64,000 nt of DNA from AC-49 sp963817035 (GCA_963817035.1 CAWFMM010000004.1:496001-560000); one strand, 5' to 3'; positions 42,313-51,034 are shown, counted from the first letter of the stretch. The notes: generated by a model not told the origin, from the letters alone. A program made the numbers and translations.

Positions 42313-43395
42313 ATGGGCTGGCCCCGATGGCTGACGCCGTTCATCCTGATCGCGATCGTGCTCGACGTCGCCGGCGCGCCGGCGACGTTGATCTTCGTCA
42401 CCTCGGCGCTGGGCACGGTGCCGACCGCCGCGGCGATGAGCCGGGCGACCGAGGAGTTGGCGGCGCGCACCGGTCCCGGGCTCGGCGGGCTGCTCAACGT
42501 CACGTTCGGCAACGCACCCGAGCTGATCATCGCGCTGGTCGCGCTGGGCAAGGGGCTGGACGAGGTCGTCAAGGCGACGCTCGTCGGCTCGATCCTCGGC
42601 AACGTGCTGCTGGTCACCGGCGCGGCGATGCTCGTCGGCGGCTGGGGCCGCGATCGCCAGATGTTCAACCGCCACGCCGCGTCGGCGCAGTCGCTGCTGC
42701 TGCTCGTCGCGATCGCGACGCTGGCGATGCCGGCCGTGCTCGCCCTGTCGGGTGGGATCGACCTGCCGTCGCCCGGGGCGAAGCTCGTGGAGTTCACCGG
42801 CGGGGTAGAGCGGCTGTCCGTCGCGGTGGCCGTCGTGCTGATCGCGGTCTACGGAGCGGCGCTGCTGTTCTCGCTGCGCACTCACCGCGATCTCTACGAC
42901 GTCCCCACCGAGGGCCTCGGCTCGGGCGGCGAGCCGTGGAGCGTGCGCCGCTCGGTGGCGGTGCTCGCGGTCGCCGGCGCCGCGGTCGCGGTGATGAGCG
43001 AGATCCTCGTCGGCTCGATCGTCCACACGGCCCACGCGGCCGGGCTGAGCGAGTTCTTCATCGGTGCGATCGTCGTGGCAATCGTCGGCAACGTCGCGGA
43101 GCACTGGGTCGCGGTCGTCGTCGCACGCAAGGACCATCTCGATCTGGCGCTGTCGATCTCGATCGGCTCGAGCGTGCAGATCGCGATGTTCGTCGCGCCG
43201 GTGCTGATCCTCGCTTCGCTGCTCATCGGACCCCACCCGATGGCCTTCGTTCTCAACGGGCTCGAGCTGGCGGCGCTGATCGTCAGTGCGCTGGTCGCCA
43301 ACCAGGTCACGCAGGACGGCGAATCGATGTGGATCTCGGGCGCCGCGCTGCTCGGGCTCTACGTCGTGATCGCGTTCGCGTTCGGATTTGCATAA
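42313..43395 (+). CDS. Calcium/proton antiporter (CaCA superfamily, CAX/ChaA-like)
   Basis: A 360-residue polytopic membrane protein with the two inverted alpha-repeats of cation/H+ exchangers: GGLLNVTFGNAPELIIALVAL in the first half and VVAIVGNVAEHWVAVVVARKDHLDLALSISIGSSVQIAMF in the second. The paired acidic residues (NAPE and NVAEH) coordinate the transported cation. It exports Ca2+ (or Na+/K+) against protons. TAGGCT (42300-42305) lies 7 nt before the ATG. Confidence 0.92.
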   Translation: MGWPRWLTPFILIAIVLDVAGAPATLIFVTSALGTVPTAAAMSRATEELAARTGPGLGGLLNVTFGNAPELIIALVALGKGLDEVVKATLVGSILGNVLLVTGAAMLVGGWGRDRQMFNRHAASAQSLLLLVAIATLAMPAVLALSGGIDLPSPGAKLVEFTGGVERLSVAVAVVLIAVYGAALLFSLRTHRDLYDVPTEGLGSGGEPWSVRRSVAVLAVAGAAVAVMSEILVGSIVHTAHAAGLSEFFIGAIVVAIVGNVAEHWVAVVVARKDHLDLALSISIGSSVQIAMFVAPVLILASLLIGPHPMAFVLNGLELAALIVSALVANQVTQDGESMWISGAALLGLYVVIAFAFGFA

Positions 43396-43401
43396 ATCCG
43401 A
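43382..43401 (+). terminator. Short inverted repeat at the antiporter stop
   Basis: A perfect 8-bp repeat TCGGATTT/AAATCCGA with a GCAT loop that includes the TAA stop of the antiporter gene. It is AT-rich for this genome. A weak terminator or mRNA-stability element is possible. Confidence 0.4.
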
Positions 43402-43427
43402 GCGCCCGCTGGCCGATCACTCGGTGT

Positions 43428-43877
43428 ATGGACCCTGTTGCCGCGGTTCGCGTGACCCCGCCCGCCACGAGCACACCCGCCACGAGCACACCCGCCACCA
43501 GCACGGCGGACAAGACCACTGCCGCGACGAAGGACTTCGCCTCCTTCCTGAAGGACGGCGAGTCGCTGAAGAAGATCACCGACCACAACGGCTACGAGAA
43601 GATCGACGGCGGTAAGCGCGACGGCGAGTACCTGAACGTCTCGGGCAACAAGCGCAACGGCCAGGCGTTCGAGATCGAGCGCGTGGGCCACCTCGAAGTC
43701 CACGTCTACGGCAAGCTGCGGATCGTCATGGGCAAGGTCGAGGCTGCGGGCAAGAAGACGACGACGGCCGCCACCACGACGGCCAAGACGCCGGTTGCCA
43801 CCACGAGCACACCGACGACGACCACCGGCGCGACGGGCGGCGTCGACGCACCCGACGAAACGGCCGACGGCTCCTAG
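43428..43877 (+). CDS. Low-complexity Thr/Ala-rich hypothetical protein, 149 aa
   Basis: A 149-residue protein with no signal peptide. The first 35 residues contain three tandem PATST units (15-bp DNA repeats near 43460-43505). The middle (KDFASFLKDGESLKKITDHNGYEKIDGGKRDGEYLNVSG) is a compact charged domain of about 70 residues, and the end is Thr/Pro/Ala-rich. The middle segment is coherent enough to be a real fold, but I recognise no family. The start is uncertain because neither a ribosome binding site nor a TAnnnT element is in place. Confidence 0.55.
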   Translation: MDPVAAVRVTPPATSTPATSTPATSTADKTTAATKDFASFLKDGESLKKITDHNGYEKIDGGKRDGEYLNVSGNKRNGQAFEIERVGHLEVHVYGKLRIVMGKVEAAGKKTTTAATTTAKTPVATTSTPTTTTGATGGVDAPDETADGS

Positions 43878-43926
43878 CGGTTCTTGGGTCCGGCCTCGTG
43901 CCGGGCGCTGCGCAGTGGCAGGAGCT

Positions 43927-44298
43927 CTACAGCTCCTCGACCCCGTCGAGGTCGTCGTCTTCGTCCTCGTCCTCGAAGACGTCCTCGTCCTCGTCCTCGT
44001 CGGGCTCGATGTCGTCGAGCTCGTCGACGTCGTCCTCGTCTGCGGCGATCGCGCCCGTCACACCCGGATGGTGGCGGTTTTGGAAGCGCTCGATCAGGTC
44101 GTCGCGCGCCGTCTCGTCGACCGGCACGTCGTCGGCGATCAGGACCCACTCGGTCTCATCGGCGTCGGCGCCGTCGAAGATCTCCGAGTCGACGTCGGGC
44201 GAGTCGTCGACGACGATCAGGACCTCGGTCTGCGGGTTGAAGTAGGTGCCCGGACGGTTGACCAGGTCGTCGAGCTCGAAGCGCCGGGGGATGGGCAT
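43927..44298 (-). CDS. Acidic hypothetical protein, 123 aa
   Basis: A 123-residue very acidic protein. An N-terminal ordered part (PIPRRFELDDLVNRPGTYFNPQTEVLIVVDDS) precedes an Asp/Glu-rich tail built of DED/EDE runs (about residues 85-120, from GTCCTC-type hexamer repeats in the DNA). The ATG at 44298 is preferred to 44316 because TAGAAA lies 8 nt before it and the conserved-looking domain starts there. It is divergent from the beta-oxidation operon; the promoter and operator for that operon lie within 110 bp. Function unknown. Confidence 0.6.
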   Translation of the reverse strand: MPIPRRFELDDLVNRPGTYFNPQTEVLIVVDDSPDVDSEIFDGADADETEWVLIADDVPVDETARDDLIERFQNRHHPGVTGAIAADEDDVDELDDIEPDEDEDEDVFEDEDEDDDLDGVEEL

Positions 44299-44338
44299 GG
44301 ACCGGGTTTCTACCAAGTTACGAAAGCGGTTCTCTCGG

Positions 44339-44366
44339 TTGACGTTGCCGCGAACTCGGCTACTCT
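44339..44366 (+). promoter_or_regulatory. Sigma-70-type promoter of the beta-oxidation operon
   Basis: TTGACG at 44339-44344, a 16-bp spacer and TACTCT at 44361-44366 make a near-consensus housekeeping promoter. Transcription would start near 44373, immediately before the TetR operator at 44375-44400. Confidence 0.75.
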
Positions 44367-44374
44367 GTCGGGAG

Positions 44375-44400
44375 GCCGATTGACTGACCAGTCAATCGGC
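44375..44400. promoter_or_regulatory. TetR-family operator of the beta-oxidation operon
   Basis: A perfect 26-bp palindrome: two 12-bp arms (GCCGATTGACTG and CAGTCAATCGGC) around AC. Its 14-bp core and one flank are identical to the operator at 4269-4282. It covers the predicted transcription start, so binding would block initiation. The FadR-like TetR at 5135-5746 is the expected repressor. Confidence 0.85.
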
Positions 44401-44456
44401 GCTCAGACCCGACGGTCGCCGGCCCGCGCGACCCGCCGCCGCCAAGGAGAACACGC

Positions 44457-45629
44457 ATGGTCGACTTCACCCTCACGGACGAGCAGAAGAACCTCCGCGA
44501 TCTCGCCCACGATTTCGCCGAGAAGGAGATTCGCCCCGTCGCCTGGGATCTGGACAAGGAAGGAACGTGGCCCGGCGACATCATCAAGAAGGCCCACGAG
44601 GTCGGCCTGATGAACACCCACGTGCCTGAGGAGTACGGCGGCGCGGGGCTCAGCTACTTCGAGGGCTGCCTGATCGAGGAGGAGCTCTCGTGGGGCTGCT
44701 CCGGAGTGCAGACGTCGCTCGGCGCCAACGGCCTGGCCGGCGCGCCGGTCCTGCTCGGTGGCTCCGAGGAGGTCAAGCGCTCCTTCTTCGAGACGCTGAC
44801 CGCCGAGCCCAAGCTCGCATCGTTCTGCCTCACCGAGCCGGGTGCCGGCTCCGACGTCTCGGGCATGCGGACCCGCGCCGTGCGCAAGGGCGACACCTAC
44901 GTCCTCAACGGCTCCAAGTGCTTCATCACCAACGGTCAGTACGCCGACTACTACACCGTCTACGCCAAGACCGATCCCGATGCCGGCCACCGCGGCATCA
45001 GCGCCTTCCTCGTCGAGCGCGATGACACCGTCTTCATCGACAAGAAGGAAGACAAGATGGGCCAGCGCGCGTCGAACACCGCGACGGTCACGTTCAACGA
45101 CACCGAGGTCCCGGCCGGCAACCTGCTCGGCGAGGAGAACAAGGGCTTCAAGCTGGCGATGATGACGCTCGACCGCACGCGTCCCGGCGTCGCCGCCATG
45201 GCCACCGGCATCTCGCGCGCCGCGCTCGAGTTCGCGTCGGAGTACTCCAAGGAGCGCGTGCAGTTCGGCGTGCCGATCGCCATGCACCAGGCGATCCAGT
45301 TCATGATCGCCGACATGGCGACCAAGGTGCACCTGTCGCGCCTGGCCGTCTGGAACTCGGCTGTTCTGCTCGACAACGGCCGCTCGAACACGGTCGAGTC
45401 CTCGCACGCCAAGCGCTTCGCGGCCGACAGCGCGATGGAGGTCACGACCGACGCCGTGCAGGTCTACGGCGGCTACGGCTTCATGAAGGAGTACCCGGTC
45501 GAGAAGTTGATGCGCGACGCGAAGATCATGCAGCTCTACGAGGGCACGTCGCAGATCCAGCGTCTGGTCATCGCTCGTGAGACACTGGCACCCCGCCGGG
45601 TCGCCGAGCCGGCCATCCTCGAGGTCTAG
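44457..45629 (+). CDS. Acyl-CoA dehydrogenase
   Basis: A 390-residue FAD-dependent acyl-CoA dehydrogenase, first step of beta-oxidation. Markers: FTLTDEQKNLRDLAHDFAEKEIRPVAWD, FCLTEPGAGSDVSGMRTRAVRKGDTYVLNGSKCFITNG (the FAD and CoA signatures), and QVYGGYGFMKEYPVEKLMRDAKIMQLYEGTSQIQRLVIAR with the catalytic Glu in YEGTSQIQ. An AAGGAGA site lies 7 nt before the ATG. It is the first gene of an operon with the HAD-ECH fusion (21 bp gap) and a sirtuin, behind a TetR operator. Chain length is not deducible; the Glu position fits short- to medium-chain types. Confidence 0.95.
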   Translation: MVDFTLTDEQKNLRDLAHDFAEKEIRPVAWDLDKEGTWPGDIIKKAHEVGLMNTHVPEEYGGAGLSYFEGCLIEEELSWGCSGVQTSLGANGLAGAPVLLGGSEEVKRSFFETLTAEPKLASFCLTEPGAGSDVSGMRTRAVRKGDTYVLNGSKCFITNGQYADYYTVYAKTDPDAGHRGISAFLVERDDTVFIDKKEDKMGQRASNTATVTFNDTEVPAGNLLGEENKGFKLAMMTLDRTRPGVAAMATGISRAALEFASEYSKERVQFGVPIAMHQAIQFMIADMATKVHLSRLAVWNSAVLLDNGRSNTVESSHAKRFAADSAMEVTTDAVQVYGGYGFMKEYPVEKLMRDAKIMQLYEGTSQIQRLVIARETLAPRRVAEPAILEV

Positions 45630-45650
45630 CGCCTCGCAACCAGGAGCTTC

Positions 45651-47657
45651 ATGTTCGTATTCAAAGCCGCCGTCGTCGGGGCGGGCATCATGGGCGGTGA
45701 GATCGCGCAGACGATCGCCGCCGCCGGGGTGACCGTCGTGCTCAAGGACGTCGATCAGGCATTCGTCGATCTTGGGTTGGCCAAGGCCGAAGAGGTGACG
45801 CGCGGCCAGCTCGCGCGGCTGGTGAAGAAGGAGAAGATCACCGCCGAGCAGGCCGAGGCGCAGGCCGCCGAGATCCTTGGGCGGATCACCGGCACGACGA
45901 CCTACGACGCGTTCGGCGACGTCGACTTCGTGATCGAGGCGGTCCCCGAGCGGATCGAGATCAAGCAGGACGTGTTCGCCGATCTCGACGCCGCGACGCC
46001 GGGCCACGCGATCCTCGCGACGAACACCTCGGCGCTGTCGATCTCCGAGATCGCCGACGTCACGCTGCGCCCCGACAAGGTCGTCGGGTTCCACTACTTC
46101 TACCCGGCCTCGACGATGGCGCTGGTCGAGATCGTCGCGGGCGACCAGACGTCGGCCGAGACGGTCCAGGCCGCGGTCACGTTCGCCCAGGCGATCCGCA
46201 AGCAGCCGATCACGTGCGCCGACTCGCCCGGCTTCGTCGTCAACCGGATCCTCGCGTCGGCGATGGGCGAGGTCCACCGCGAGCAGGAGGAGCACGGCCT
46301 GTCGATCAAGGCGATCGACGACGGCTTCACCGAGGCGGGCGCGAGGCCGATTGGCCCGTACTTCCTTATCAGCATGCTCGGGCTCGACACCTCGCTGCAC
46401 GTCGCCGAGCACCTCCAGGCGTCCTACGGCGACGAGCGCTTCTACGTCTCCGAGGGCATGCGGCGGCTGGTCGCCGAGGGCAAGCTCGGGGCCAAGACCG
46501 GCGGCGACGGCTTCTATGACCCGCAGGGCAACGCGAACATCGACGGCGACGTGGAGCCGGACATCCCGGCGCTGATCGAGCTGCTGGCGCTCAAGACGTT
46601 CGTCGAGGCGTGCCTGATCCTCGAGGAGGGCGTCGCCGGCCACCGCGACATCGACTTCGGGATGATCGCCGGCGCGGGCATGGACCCGCGCCGCGGCGTG
46701 CTGCCGCCGTTCATGCGCGCCGACAGCGAGGGCCTGGACACCGTCCTCGCACGCCTCGAAGCCGCCGCCGAGCGCTACGGCGAGCACTTCGAGCCGCCGA
46801 CGATCCTGCGCCGGCTCGTCGCGCAGGGGCGCCTCGGCCCGGCGACGGGCCAGGGCTTCTACGCCTACGCCCAGCCCGACGCCGAGCAGCCGGGGGAGGG
46901 GTTCGTCAAGCTCGAGACGCGCGGCAAGGTCGCGATCGCGTGGATCGACAACCCGCCGGTGAACTCGATCGGAGCCGGGGTGCTCAGCGACTTCGCCAAG
47001 ATCCACGCCGCGATCACGGACACCGAGACCCGCGTCCTCGTCATCGTCTCGGCCAACCCGATGATGTACTGCGCGGGGGCCGACATCCGCGGCTTCACGC
47101 AGGTCGACACGTCGTCGGGCGAGGGCGTGACCGACGCCGCGCACGCGCTGTTTCGCGGGATCGAGACGAGCGATCTGGTCACGATCGCGGCGGTCAACGG
47201 CCTCGCGTTCGGCGGCGGGTGCGAGCTGGCGATGGCCTGCGACGTGCGGATCGCCGCGCGCTGCGCGCTGTTCGGCCAGCCCGAGATCAAGCTCGGGATC
47301 ATCCCCGGCTTCGGCGGCACCCAGCGGCTGCCGCGGCTCGTCGGCACGAGCCAGGCGCTCGAGATGAACCTGATCGGTGACCCGATCGGCGCCGAGAGCG
47401 CGTTCGAGGTCGGGCTCGTCAACCGCGTCGTCGACGACCACGAGCTGATCGACACCGCGCTGATGTGGGCGCGCAAGCTCGCCGACCAGGCGCCGCTCGC
47501 CGTCGCCGCGATCAAGAGCGCGAGCGGCAACGCCGATCTCGACGCCGGGATCGAGGCCGAGAAGGCCGCGTTCGCGACGGTCTTCACCAGCAACGACGCG
47601 CGCGAGGGGATCGGCGCGTTCCTCGCCAAGCGCGCGCCGACGTGGACGGGAACCTGA
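45651..47657 (+). CDS. 3-hydroxyacyl-CoA dehydrogenase / enoyl-CoA hydratase fusion (HAD-ECH order)
   Basis: A 668-residue bifunctional enzyme for the second and third steps of beta-oxidation. Residues 1 to about 400 are the NAD-binding dehydrogenase (AAVVGAGIMGGEIAQTIAAAGVTVVLKD, catalytic region VGFHYFYPASTMALVEIVAG, CADSPGFVVNRIL). Residues about 410-668 are the crotonase-fold hydratase (CAGADIRGFTQ oxyanion region; FGQPEIKLGIIPGFGGTQRLPRLVG with the catalytic Glu pair). The order is the reverse of FadB/FadJ, as also seen in archaeal crotonyl-CoA hydratase/hydroxybutyryl-CoA dehydrogenases. An AGGAG site precedes the ATG. Its end overlaps the sirtuin gene by 16 bp. Confidence 0.93.
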   Translation: MFVFKAAVVGAGIMGGEIAQTIAAAGVTVVLKDVDQAFVDLGLAKAEEVTRGQLARLVKKEKITAEQAEAQAAEILGRITGTTTYDAFGDVDFVIEAVPERIEIKQDVFADLDAATPGHAILATNTSALSISEIADVTLRPDKVVGFHYFYPASTMALVEIVAGDQTSAETVQAAVTFAQAIRKQPITCADSPGFVVNRILASAMGEVHREQEEHGLSIKAIDDGFTEAGARPIGPYFLISMLGLDTSLHVAEHLQASYGDERFYVSEGMRRLVAEGKLGAKTGGDGFYDPQGNANIDGDVEPDIPALIELLALKTFVEACLILEEGVAGHRDIDFGMIAGAGMDPRRGVLPPFMRADSEGLDTVLARLEAAAERYGEHFEPPTILRRLVAQGRLGPATGQGFYAYAQPDAEQPGEGFVKLETRGKVAIAWIDNPPVNSIGAGVLSDFAKIHAAITDTETRVLVIVSANPMMYCAGADIRGFTQVDTSSGEGVTDAAHALFRGIETSDLVTIAAVNGLAFGGGCELAMACDVRIAARCALFGQPEIKLGIIPGFGGTQRLPRLVGTSQALEMNLIGDPIGAESAFEVGLVNRVVDDHELIDTALMWARKLADQAPLAVAAIKSASGNADLDAGIEAEKAAFATVFTSNDAREGIGAFLAKRAPTWTGT

Positions 47658-48409
47658 CGTCGGCCGTCGAGGAGCTCGCGGATGCGATCGCGAGCGCCGA
47701 GACGGTTGTCGCGCTGACCGGAGCGGGCATCTCGGTCCCGTCGGGGATCCCGGACTTCCGCACCCCGGGCACCGGCGTGTGGACCAACGTCGACCCGATG
47801 GAGGCCGCCCACATCGACGCGTGGCGCGCGAACCCCGCGCGCTTCTGGGGCTTCTACCGCGAGCGGCTGCGCTCGCTCGGCGACGTCAAGCCCAACGGCG
47901 CCCACCACGCGCTCGTCGCGCTGCAGGACGCCGGCCACCTCGACGCCGTCGTGACGCAGAACATCGATCGCCTGCACCGCGCCGCCGGAACGCGCGAGCT
48001 GATCGAGGTCCACGGCTCGATCGCGACCTCGTCGTGTCTGGCGTGCGGTGAGCAGGTGACGCTCGACCAGGTCCGGATGCTCATCGAGCTCGCCGATGAC
48101 GGCGTGCCGCGCTGCGTCTGCGGCGAGCCGCTGAAGCCCGACGTCGTGCTGTTCGGTGAGTGGCTGCACGAAGCCGATCTCGAGCGCGCCTACGCGCTGG
48201 CCGCGTCGGCCGACGTGCTGCTGTGCATCGGCACCTCGCTCGAGGTCCATCCGATCGCGCAGCTGCCGGGAATCACGGCTGCCGCGGGTGGCCAGGTCGC
48301 GTTGGTGACGATCGGTCCGACACCGTGGGACGGGCGGGCCGTGGTCAAGCTCGACGGCGATGTGGTGGCCGAGCTCGAGGCCCTGGTCGAGGCCGTCGCC
48401 CGCGCGTAA
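47642..48409 (+). CDS. NAD-dependent protein deacylase (sirtuin)
   Basis: A 255-residue Sir2 protein: VVALTGAGISVPSGIPDFRTPGTGVW, VTQNIDRLHRAAGTRELIEVHGS with the catalytic His, and a zinc ribbon with cysteines in SSCLACGEQ and RCVCGEP. PDVVLFGEWLHEADLERA and LLCIGTSLEVHPIAQLP close the NAD site. It removes acetyl or other acyl groups from lysines. The GTG at 47642 lies inside the fusion gene, so it is translationally coupled with beta-oxidation. It may deacylate the acyl-CoA enzymes of its own operon, an inference. Confidence 0.92.
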   Translation: MDGNLTSAVEELADAIASAETVVALTGAGISVPSGIPDFRTPGTGVWTNVDPMEAAHIDAWRANPARFWGFYRERLRSLGDVKPNGAHHALVALQDAGHLDAVVTQNIDRLHRAAGTRELIEVHGSIATSSCLACGEQVTLDQVRMLIELADDGVPRCVCGEPLKPDVVLFGEWLHEADLERAYALAASADVLLCIGTSLEVHPIAQLPGITAAAGGQVALVTIGPTPWDGRAVVKLDGDVVAELEALVEAVARA

Positions 48410-48422
48410 TTCGCCGGCGACA

Positions 48423-49089
48423 CGTGGGTTGTCCTACGGCGCGCAAGGGCAACCCGGCGCCTTTGCTCCCCGGCGACTCGATCTTCGATCTCGACCTCGG
48501 TCCCCGCATCATCCACGGACGCAGCGACATGGGCGCCTACGAGTACGCCTTCAGGACACCGGTCGCCGCGGCGACCGCCACCCCCGCCGCCGCGACGACC
48601 GGCCAGGCGATCACGTTCGACGGGTCGGGCTCGACCGACCCCGACCCCGGCGACGCGCTGAGCTACGCGTGGTCCTTCGACGACGGGACGACCGCCACCG
48701 GACCGGTCGTGACGCACGCGTTCGCCACCGTCGGTGCGCACGTCGCGACGTTGACCGTGACCGTACTGCCCGGCGTCGCCGAACGGCGATTGCTCCGGCA
48801 GCCTGACCATGACCGCCCATCTGCCCGCCGGTCGACGACGAAGACGACCCACGCCAGCACCGGGGCAATCACGATCGGCAAGGTGAGCTTCGCCATCCAC
48901 AAGGGCAAGAGCAAGACGGTCTCGGTCTCGCTGACCACGGTTGCGCGCGGGGTGATCGCACGCACCCACCGCCTCAGCTCATCGGCGGCGACGGTCGCCC
49001 GCGCGGGCCATGGCCAACTGGTCTCGCGCAACACGACGCTGACGATCACGCCCGCGCCCAAGCCCAAGGCGAAGAAGCACGGTCACTGA
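48423..49089 (+). pseudogene. Decayed C-terminus of a secreted beta-helix/PKD-domain protein
   Basis: The plus strand reads LGPRIIHGRSDMGAYEYAF, the DxGAYEY ending of right-handed beta-helix (choice-of-anchor Q) proteins, then a PKD domain (ITFDGSGSTDPDPGDALSYAWSFDDG, VVTHAFATVGAHVATLTVTV) and a lysine-rich tail (KPKAKKHGH). No start codon or signal peptide precedes it, and after TVTVLPGVAERR the PKD-type sequence shifts into another frame before resuming. It is a 5'-truncated, frameshifted remnant of a large adhesin-like gene. The end overlaps the convergent gene's stop. Confidence 0.65.
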
Positions 49090-50147
49090 CGCTCGCCGGC
49101 GAGCGTCGTCAGCGCGTCGATCGCGGCGGCGAACTTCGCGTCGTCCTGGTAGCGGCCCATGCCGCACTCGGTTGCGATGCCGAACGCGCGGTCGCGGATG
49201 ACGGTCTCGGCGAGCTCGGCGCGGCGCCGCGCGCCGTCGATCCCGTCCTGGGCGTGGACGAGGCCGAGGAAGAGCTCGGTCTCGGCACCGAGCGCAAGCT
49301 CCGCCAGCGGCGCCCAGCTTTCGTCCGTCGTCCACTGGTACGGGCAGGCCATGTGGAAGAAGTCGACGCGGCGCCCGACCGCCTCGGCGACCGTGTTGGC
49401 GCTGCGCAGCAGGCCGCTCGAGTCGGGGATCGGCGGGCGGGCGAAGTGCCGTTCCCCCTGGTCGCGGGCGCGGATCAGGAACGCGTTGTTGGAGTCGCCG
49501 TAACAGAGGTGGTAGCCGAGCTCGACGTCGGGCGGGATCATCGCTGCGCACTGCGCGAGCGAGTCGCGGATCGTCTCGTGGTCCCAGTAGGGCACGGTGT
49601 AGACGTCGTTGAGGATCCCCAACTCGCCGACGAGATCCCACTGGATCGCCAGCTCGCTGTGGGGCACGACGTGCGCCATGTGCTCGACCGCGCGGGTCAG
49701 GGCGCGCTCGTAGGCGCGGCGTACGGGCTCCTGGTCGGCGCTGGCGACGAAGCCCGAGACGACGTTGTGGGGCGTCGGCATCGTCACCAGCAGCCGCGCG
49801 TCGTCGCGCAGCAGTCCCTGATCGCGGGCGCGCCGGAACTGCTCGTAGGATGGCGCGACCGCGCGCTCGTACTGAAACGGGGCGAAGTCGAACGCATCGC
49901 GGTTGACGTCGGCACGCAGCTGCTTGCGTGGCAGCGGCGGCAGCGGCCCGACCTGCTCGGGGGCGCCGGTCTCGAACGCGTCGATCTCGAACGCCGCGCG
50001 CTGGGTCCCGACCCAGCCGGTGCGCGCGCCGGTCTCGTCGGGAACACGCTTGACCCACGGGCGCAGGCGCTCGCCGACGAAGCGGAACATCTGCTCGCCG
50101 TCGGCGAACGGCATCGAGCCCGGAAGGTGGATGCCGGGGAAGCTCAC
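49083..50147 (-). CDS. Hypothetical MetE/UROD-like TIM-barrel protein
   Basis: A 354-residue soluble protein: FPGIHLPGSMPFADGEQMFRF at the start, LRDDARLLVTMPTPHNVVSGFV, ELAIQWDLVGELGIL, VELGYHLCYGDSNNAFLIR, VDFFHMACPYQWTTDESWAPL, ELFLGLVHAQDGIDGARRR and FGIATECGMGRY. The succession HLCYGD, FHMACP, LGLVHA and TECGMGR resembles the zinc and substrate barrel of cobalamin-independent methionine synthase, but the MetE zinc-ligand spacing is not complete. The GTG start overlaps the MobA stop (GTGA). A thiol or methyl transfer role is possible, not shown. Confidence 0.6.
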   Translation of the reverse strand: MSFPGIHLPGSMPFADGEQMFRFVGERLRPWVKRVPDETGARTGWVGTQRAAFEIDAFETGAPEQVGPLPPLPRKQLRADVNRDAFDFAPFQYERAVAPSYEQFRRARDQGLLRDDARLLVTMPTPHNVVSGFVASADQEPVRRAYERALTRAVEHMAHVVPHSELAIQWDLVGELGILNDVYTVPYWDHETIRDSLAQCAAMIPPDVELGYHLCYGDSNNAFLIRARDQGERHFARPPIPDSSGLLRSANTVAEAVGRRVDFFHMACPYQWTTDESWAPLAELALGAETELFLGLVHAQDGIDGARRRAELAETVIRDRAFGIATECGMGRYQDDAKFAAAIDALTTLAGERQ

Positions 50148-50995
50148 GGCGCCGGCACCCCCGCCGTGGCGGGCGCGAACGTCACGTGATCGCCGGTGAC
50201 CAGGGGCATGCCCGCGTCGCCGGGCACCGCGACACCGCCGATCGAGACGGCGACCGACGCGTCGAGCTCGATCCCCGCGGCGAGCGCCGCCGCGCCGAGC
50301 GTCGCGCAGCGCACCGGCCGGGCGCCGTCGTCGGTCTCGCGGACCAGCGCGCCGGTGCGCTCGATGGTCACTCGGGGCCCGGGGCGCGAGCGAGCGCGCT
50401 CGTAGGCGTCGAGGTCGTCGATGCTGAGTACCGATTCGAGCTCCGGGTCGGCGCGCGCGATCGCGTCGTCGGCGCGCAGCGTCGCTTCTTCGATGTGGCG
50501 CACCGAGCACTGGGCGAAGAGGTTGGCGAAGCGCCGGTGGTCGCGGTCGACGAGCCGCTGCGCGGTCGCCGCGACGCTCGTGCGGTAGGCGGCGGCGAGC
50601 GGCTGGGCGACACCGCCGACATGGGGCAGCGCGACATCGGCACCGGCGTCGAGTCGGCCGACGACGAAGCGCACGAACGCCGGGTGCAGGAACGGCATGT
50701 CGGTGCCCGAGACGTACGCGGCGGGCACGAGGTCGGCTGCGGCGGCCAGCCCGGCGGCGAGACCCTGCACGGGTCCGCGTCCTTCGTGCGGGTCCTCGAC
50801 GAGCGTCACGCCGCTCGGCAGCACGGGGAGCGCCTGACCCGGCGCGGTGACGACGAGGATCGGCCCGGGCAGTGTGCGCGCGAGCAGGCCACAGGCACGC
50901 TGAAGCAGCGTCGAGCGATGCCACTCGAGCCCGGCCTTCGATGTGCCCATGCGTGACGAGCGCCCGCCCGCCAGCACGATTCCCGCGACATCCAT
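50144..50995 (-). CDS. MobA-like nucleotidyltransferase with C-terminal beta-grasp-like extension
   Basis: A 283-residue protein. Residues 1 to about 200 are a MobA-type guanylyltransferase: VAGIVLAGGRSSRMGTSKAGLEW (nucleotide loop), AAYVSGTDMPFLHPAFV (metal Asp) and VALPHVGGVAQPLAAAYR. It would join GMP to molybdopterin. The last 80 residues (RVTIERTGALVRETDDG, CATLGAAALAAGIELDASVAVSIGGVAVPGDAGMPLVTGDHVTFAPA) look like a ThiS/MoaD-type beta-grasp fold without the GG tail. TACGCT (51008-51003) lies 7 nt before the ATG. No other moa/mob gene is in the window. Confidence 0.8.
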   Translation of the reverse strand: MDVAGIVLAGGRSSRMGTSKAGLEWHRSTLLQRACGLLARTLPGPILVVTAPGQALPVLPSGVTLVEDPHEGRGPVQGLAAGLAAAADLVPAAYVSGTDMPFLHPAFVRFVVGRLDAGADVALPHVGGVAQPLAAAYRTSVAATAQRLVDRDHRRFANLFAQCSVRHIEEATLRADDAIARADPELESVLSIDDLDAYERARSRPGPRVTIERTGALVRETDDGARPVRCATLGAAALAAGIELDASVAVSIGGVAVPGDAGMPLVTGDHVTFAPATAGVPAP

Positions 50996-51034
50996 GTCAG
51001 CGAGCGTAGATGGTCGGCCCAGCCGCGTCGGCGG

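Noticed and set aside
43460..43505. Short direct repeats as a CRISPR or attachment site
   Set aside because: They are three 15-bp in-frame units coding PATST within a gene, with no spacers.
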